Below are positions 63,175 through 64,000 of a stretch of 64,000 nt of DNA, one piece after another. Position 1 is the stretch's first letter. Each line of letters begins with the position of its first letter. A model generated the notes under the pieces. The model saw only the letters and a program-made list of their open reading frames with translations, did no database searches and was not told the DNA's origin. The position numbers and the translations under genes are program-made. Origin of the DNA: Conchocele bisecta (Eukaryota > Mollusca > Bivalvia > Lucinida > Thyasiridae); contig CM055279.1 of assembly GCA_029237695.1 (NCBI GenBank), positions 25,423,919-25,487,918 on the forward strand, read 5' to 3'.

Positions 63175-63600
63175 GGTTTTTTGTTTGTTTGTTTATTAGT
63201 GTTTAACGGCCTATCAACAGTTAAGGTCATGTAAGGCCGGGCAAACGGGTTCGATCCCATTTTAACCTGCTGCATTTGGGGGGAAATCCCAAAATCAGAA
63301 CTGAATATTTACATCGAGAACAAATATATTCAGCCCTGAAATTAGAATAACCCGACCTGGTGCCAGGTCCATACCACACCAAGTCACTTGGCCCCTTCCC
63401 CTAGAATAGGATTACGAATATCGTAATACTCACATAAGGGATATAACCAGATTCAACTGTCACATACAAAATGCCAAAGACGTATGTGAGGGCCAAACCA
63501 GGTCTCCAGTCAGGATTCCGGTAAGGATGAACCCCGATCGTTAAATTACCCATCACGTGCTCCCACCTGCCACCCACAGGAACAGCAGGTATGAAAGTAT
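63175..63600. mobile_element. N element
   Basis: TTTTTTGTTTGTTTGTTTAT, GTTTAACGGCCTATCAACAG, AGGTCATGTAAGGCCGGGCA, CAGAACTGAATATTTACATC, CAGGTCCATACCACACC, then a 3' part CAGGTCTCCAGTCAGGATTC and CTCCCACCTGCCACCCACAG. Confidence 0.65.
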
Positions 63601-64000
63601 TTTTGGATGCAGTATGTTTGAACCAACAACCTGCGGATTGGAAGTCAGGTGTTCTAACCCCTAGGTCACAACCCATCCCATAATTTGGCAATTGATTGTG
63701 GCTGGGGAAATGAATCTGAAAATTAATTTTCTATTCGATGTATTTGTTTTCTTTTAAATATCATTAGGTACAAATAAAACATTAATTTGTCAACATTTTA
63801 TGTTCAGCTGGCGTTGAGAACCTGCAAATTTATTTTATCCGTCCTTGTTAATACTTGGGAGTGTTAGCAGCAGGGGTTGAACTTAAATCATGAATTTGTC
63901 TCGTGTTTATTAGCAATATTCACAACATATTGGAGGGATGAAGAACTGTACAATAACTTGATGATAAAAAGCGTTGTTTCGACATTTTCATCCAGCCTAG
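63601..64000. other. no feature recognised
   Basis: AT-rich. The word ATTGTGGCTGGGGAAATGAA (63693) recalls an E element left arm but does not continue as one. Confidence 0.4.

Overview
This is AT-rich, intron- and repeat-dominated eukaryotic DNA, most like a bivalve mollusc genome. The reasons are: no bacterial operons or ribosome-binding sites, introns with GT/AG boundaries, a 5'-truncated L1/Tx1-type LINE with a target-site duplication, a tRNA-derived SINE, and a very dense population of short palindromic (MITE or foldback) elements repeated many times in the window. The exact species cannot be read from the sequence. Nearly all short reading frames are chance frames or run through repeats.

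Genes. (1) About 3.88-5.51 kb, minus strand: two phase-compatible exons of a protein with an acidic, polar segment followed by NHL/TRIM-like beta-propeller sequence. (2) 38.29-54.50 kb, plus strand: a previously unflagged three-exon gene. A signal-peptide exon lies behind TATA, CCAAT and CRE-like motifs. Two small exons follow across 12.1 kb and 3.8 kb introns, then a stop codon and an AATAAA signal. The product is a predicted 111-residue secreted protein with eight cysteines. (3) 22.6-27.0 kb, minus strand: two weaker exon candidates for a multi-pass membrane protein.

Repeats by region. 0-3.8 kb: C550, Pal-A, piggyBac-like and Helentron-like foldback elements. 5.5-10.2 kb: Pal-B, Pal-A, type O, CCTAATTAGG and D elements. 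10.2-13.9 kb: a C550 element broken by a Helentron-like element and by a LINE that itself holds a second Helentron-like element. 14-37 kb: foldback, pogo-like, Pal-A, Pal-B, D, H and O elements, a tRNA SINE and long inverted repeats. 38.4-50.4 kb (intron 1 of gene 2): a 115-bp array of perfect hairpins, a 1.1-kb near-identical tandem duplication, a 42-bp satellite of about 22 copies and many MITEs. 50.6-54.4 kb (intron 2): hairpins with perfect 33-bp and 42-bp arms and tandem arrays. 54.6-64 kb: more MITEs and a roughly 2.2-kb tandem-repeat element nested in Pal-B, which is nested in an E element.

The most distinctive system is a set of at least three, probably four, sequence-unrelated short elements that share one architecture. 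The 5' end is TTTAT plus a family-specific word; an inverted copy of that end lies internally at an ATAAATA junction; a long foldback follows; and the 3' end is CTCTA. Several insertion points fall between two T residues, and one insertion lies in the LINE so that removing it restores the reading frame. This matches the known hallmarks of non-autonomous Helentrons (rolling-circle elements), but with unusually long terminal hairpins.
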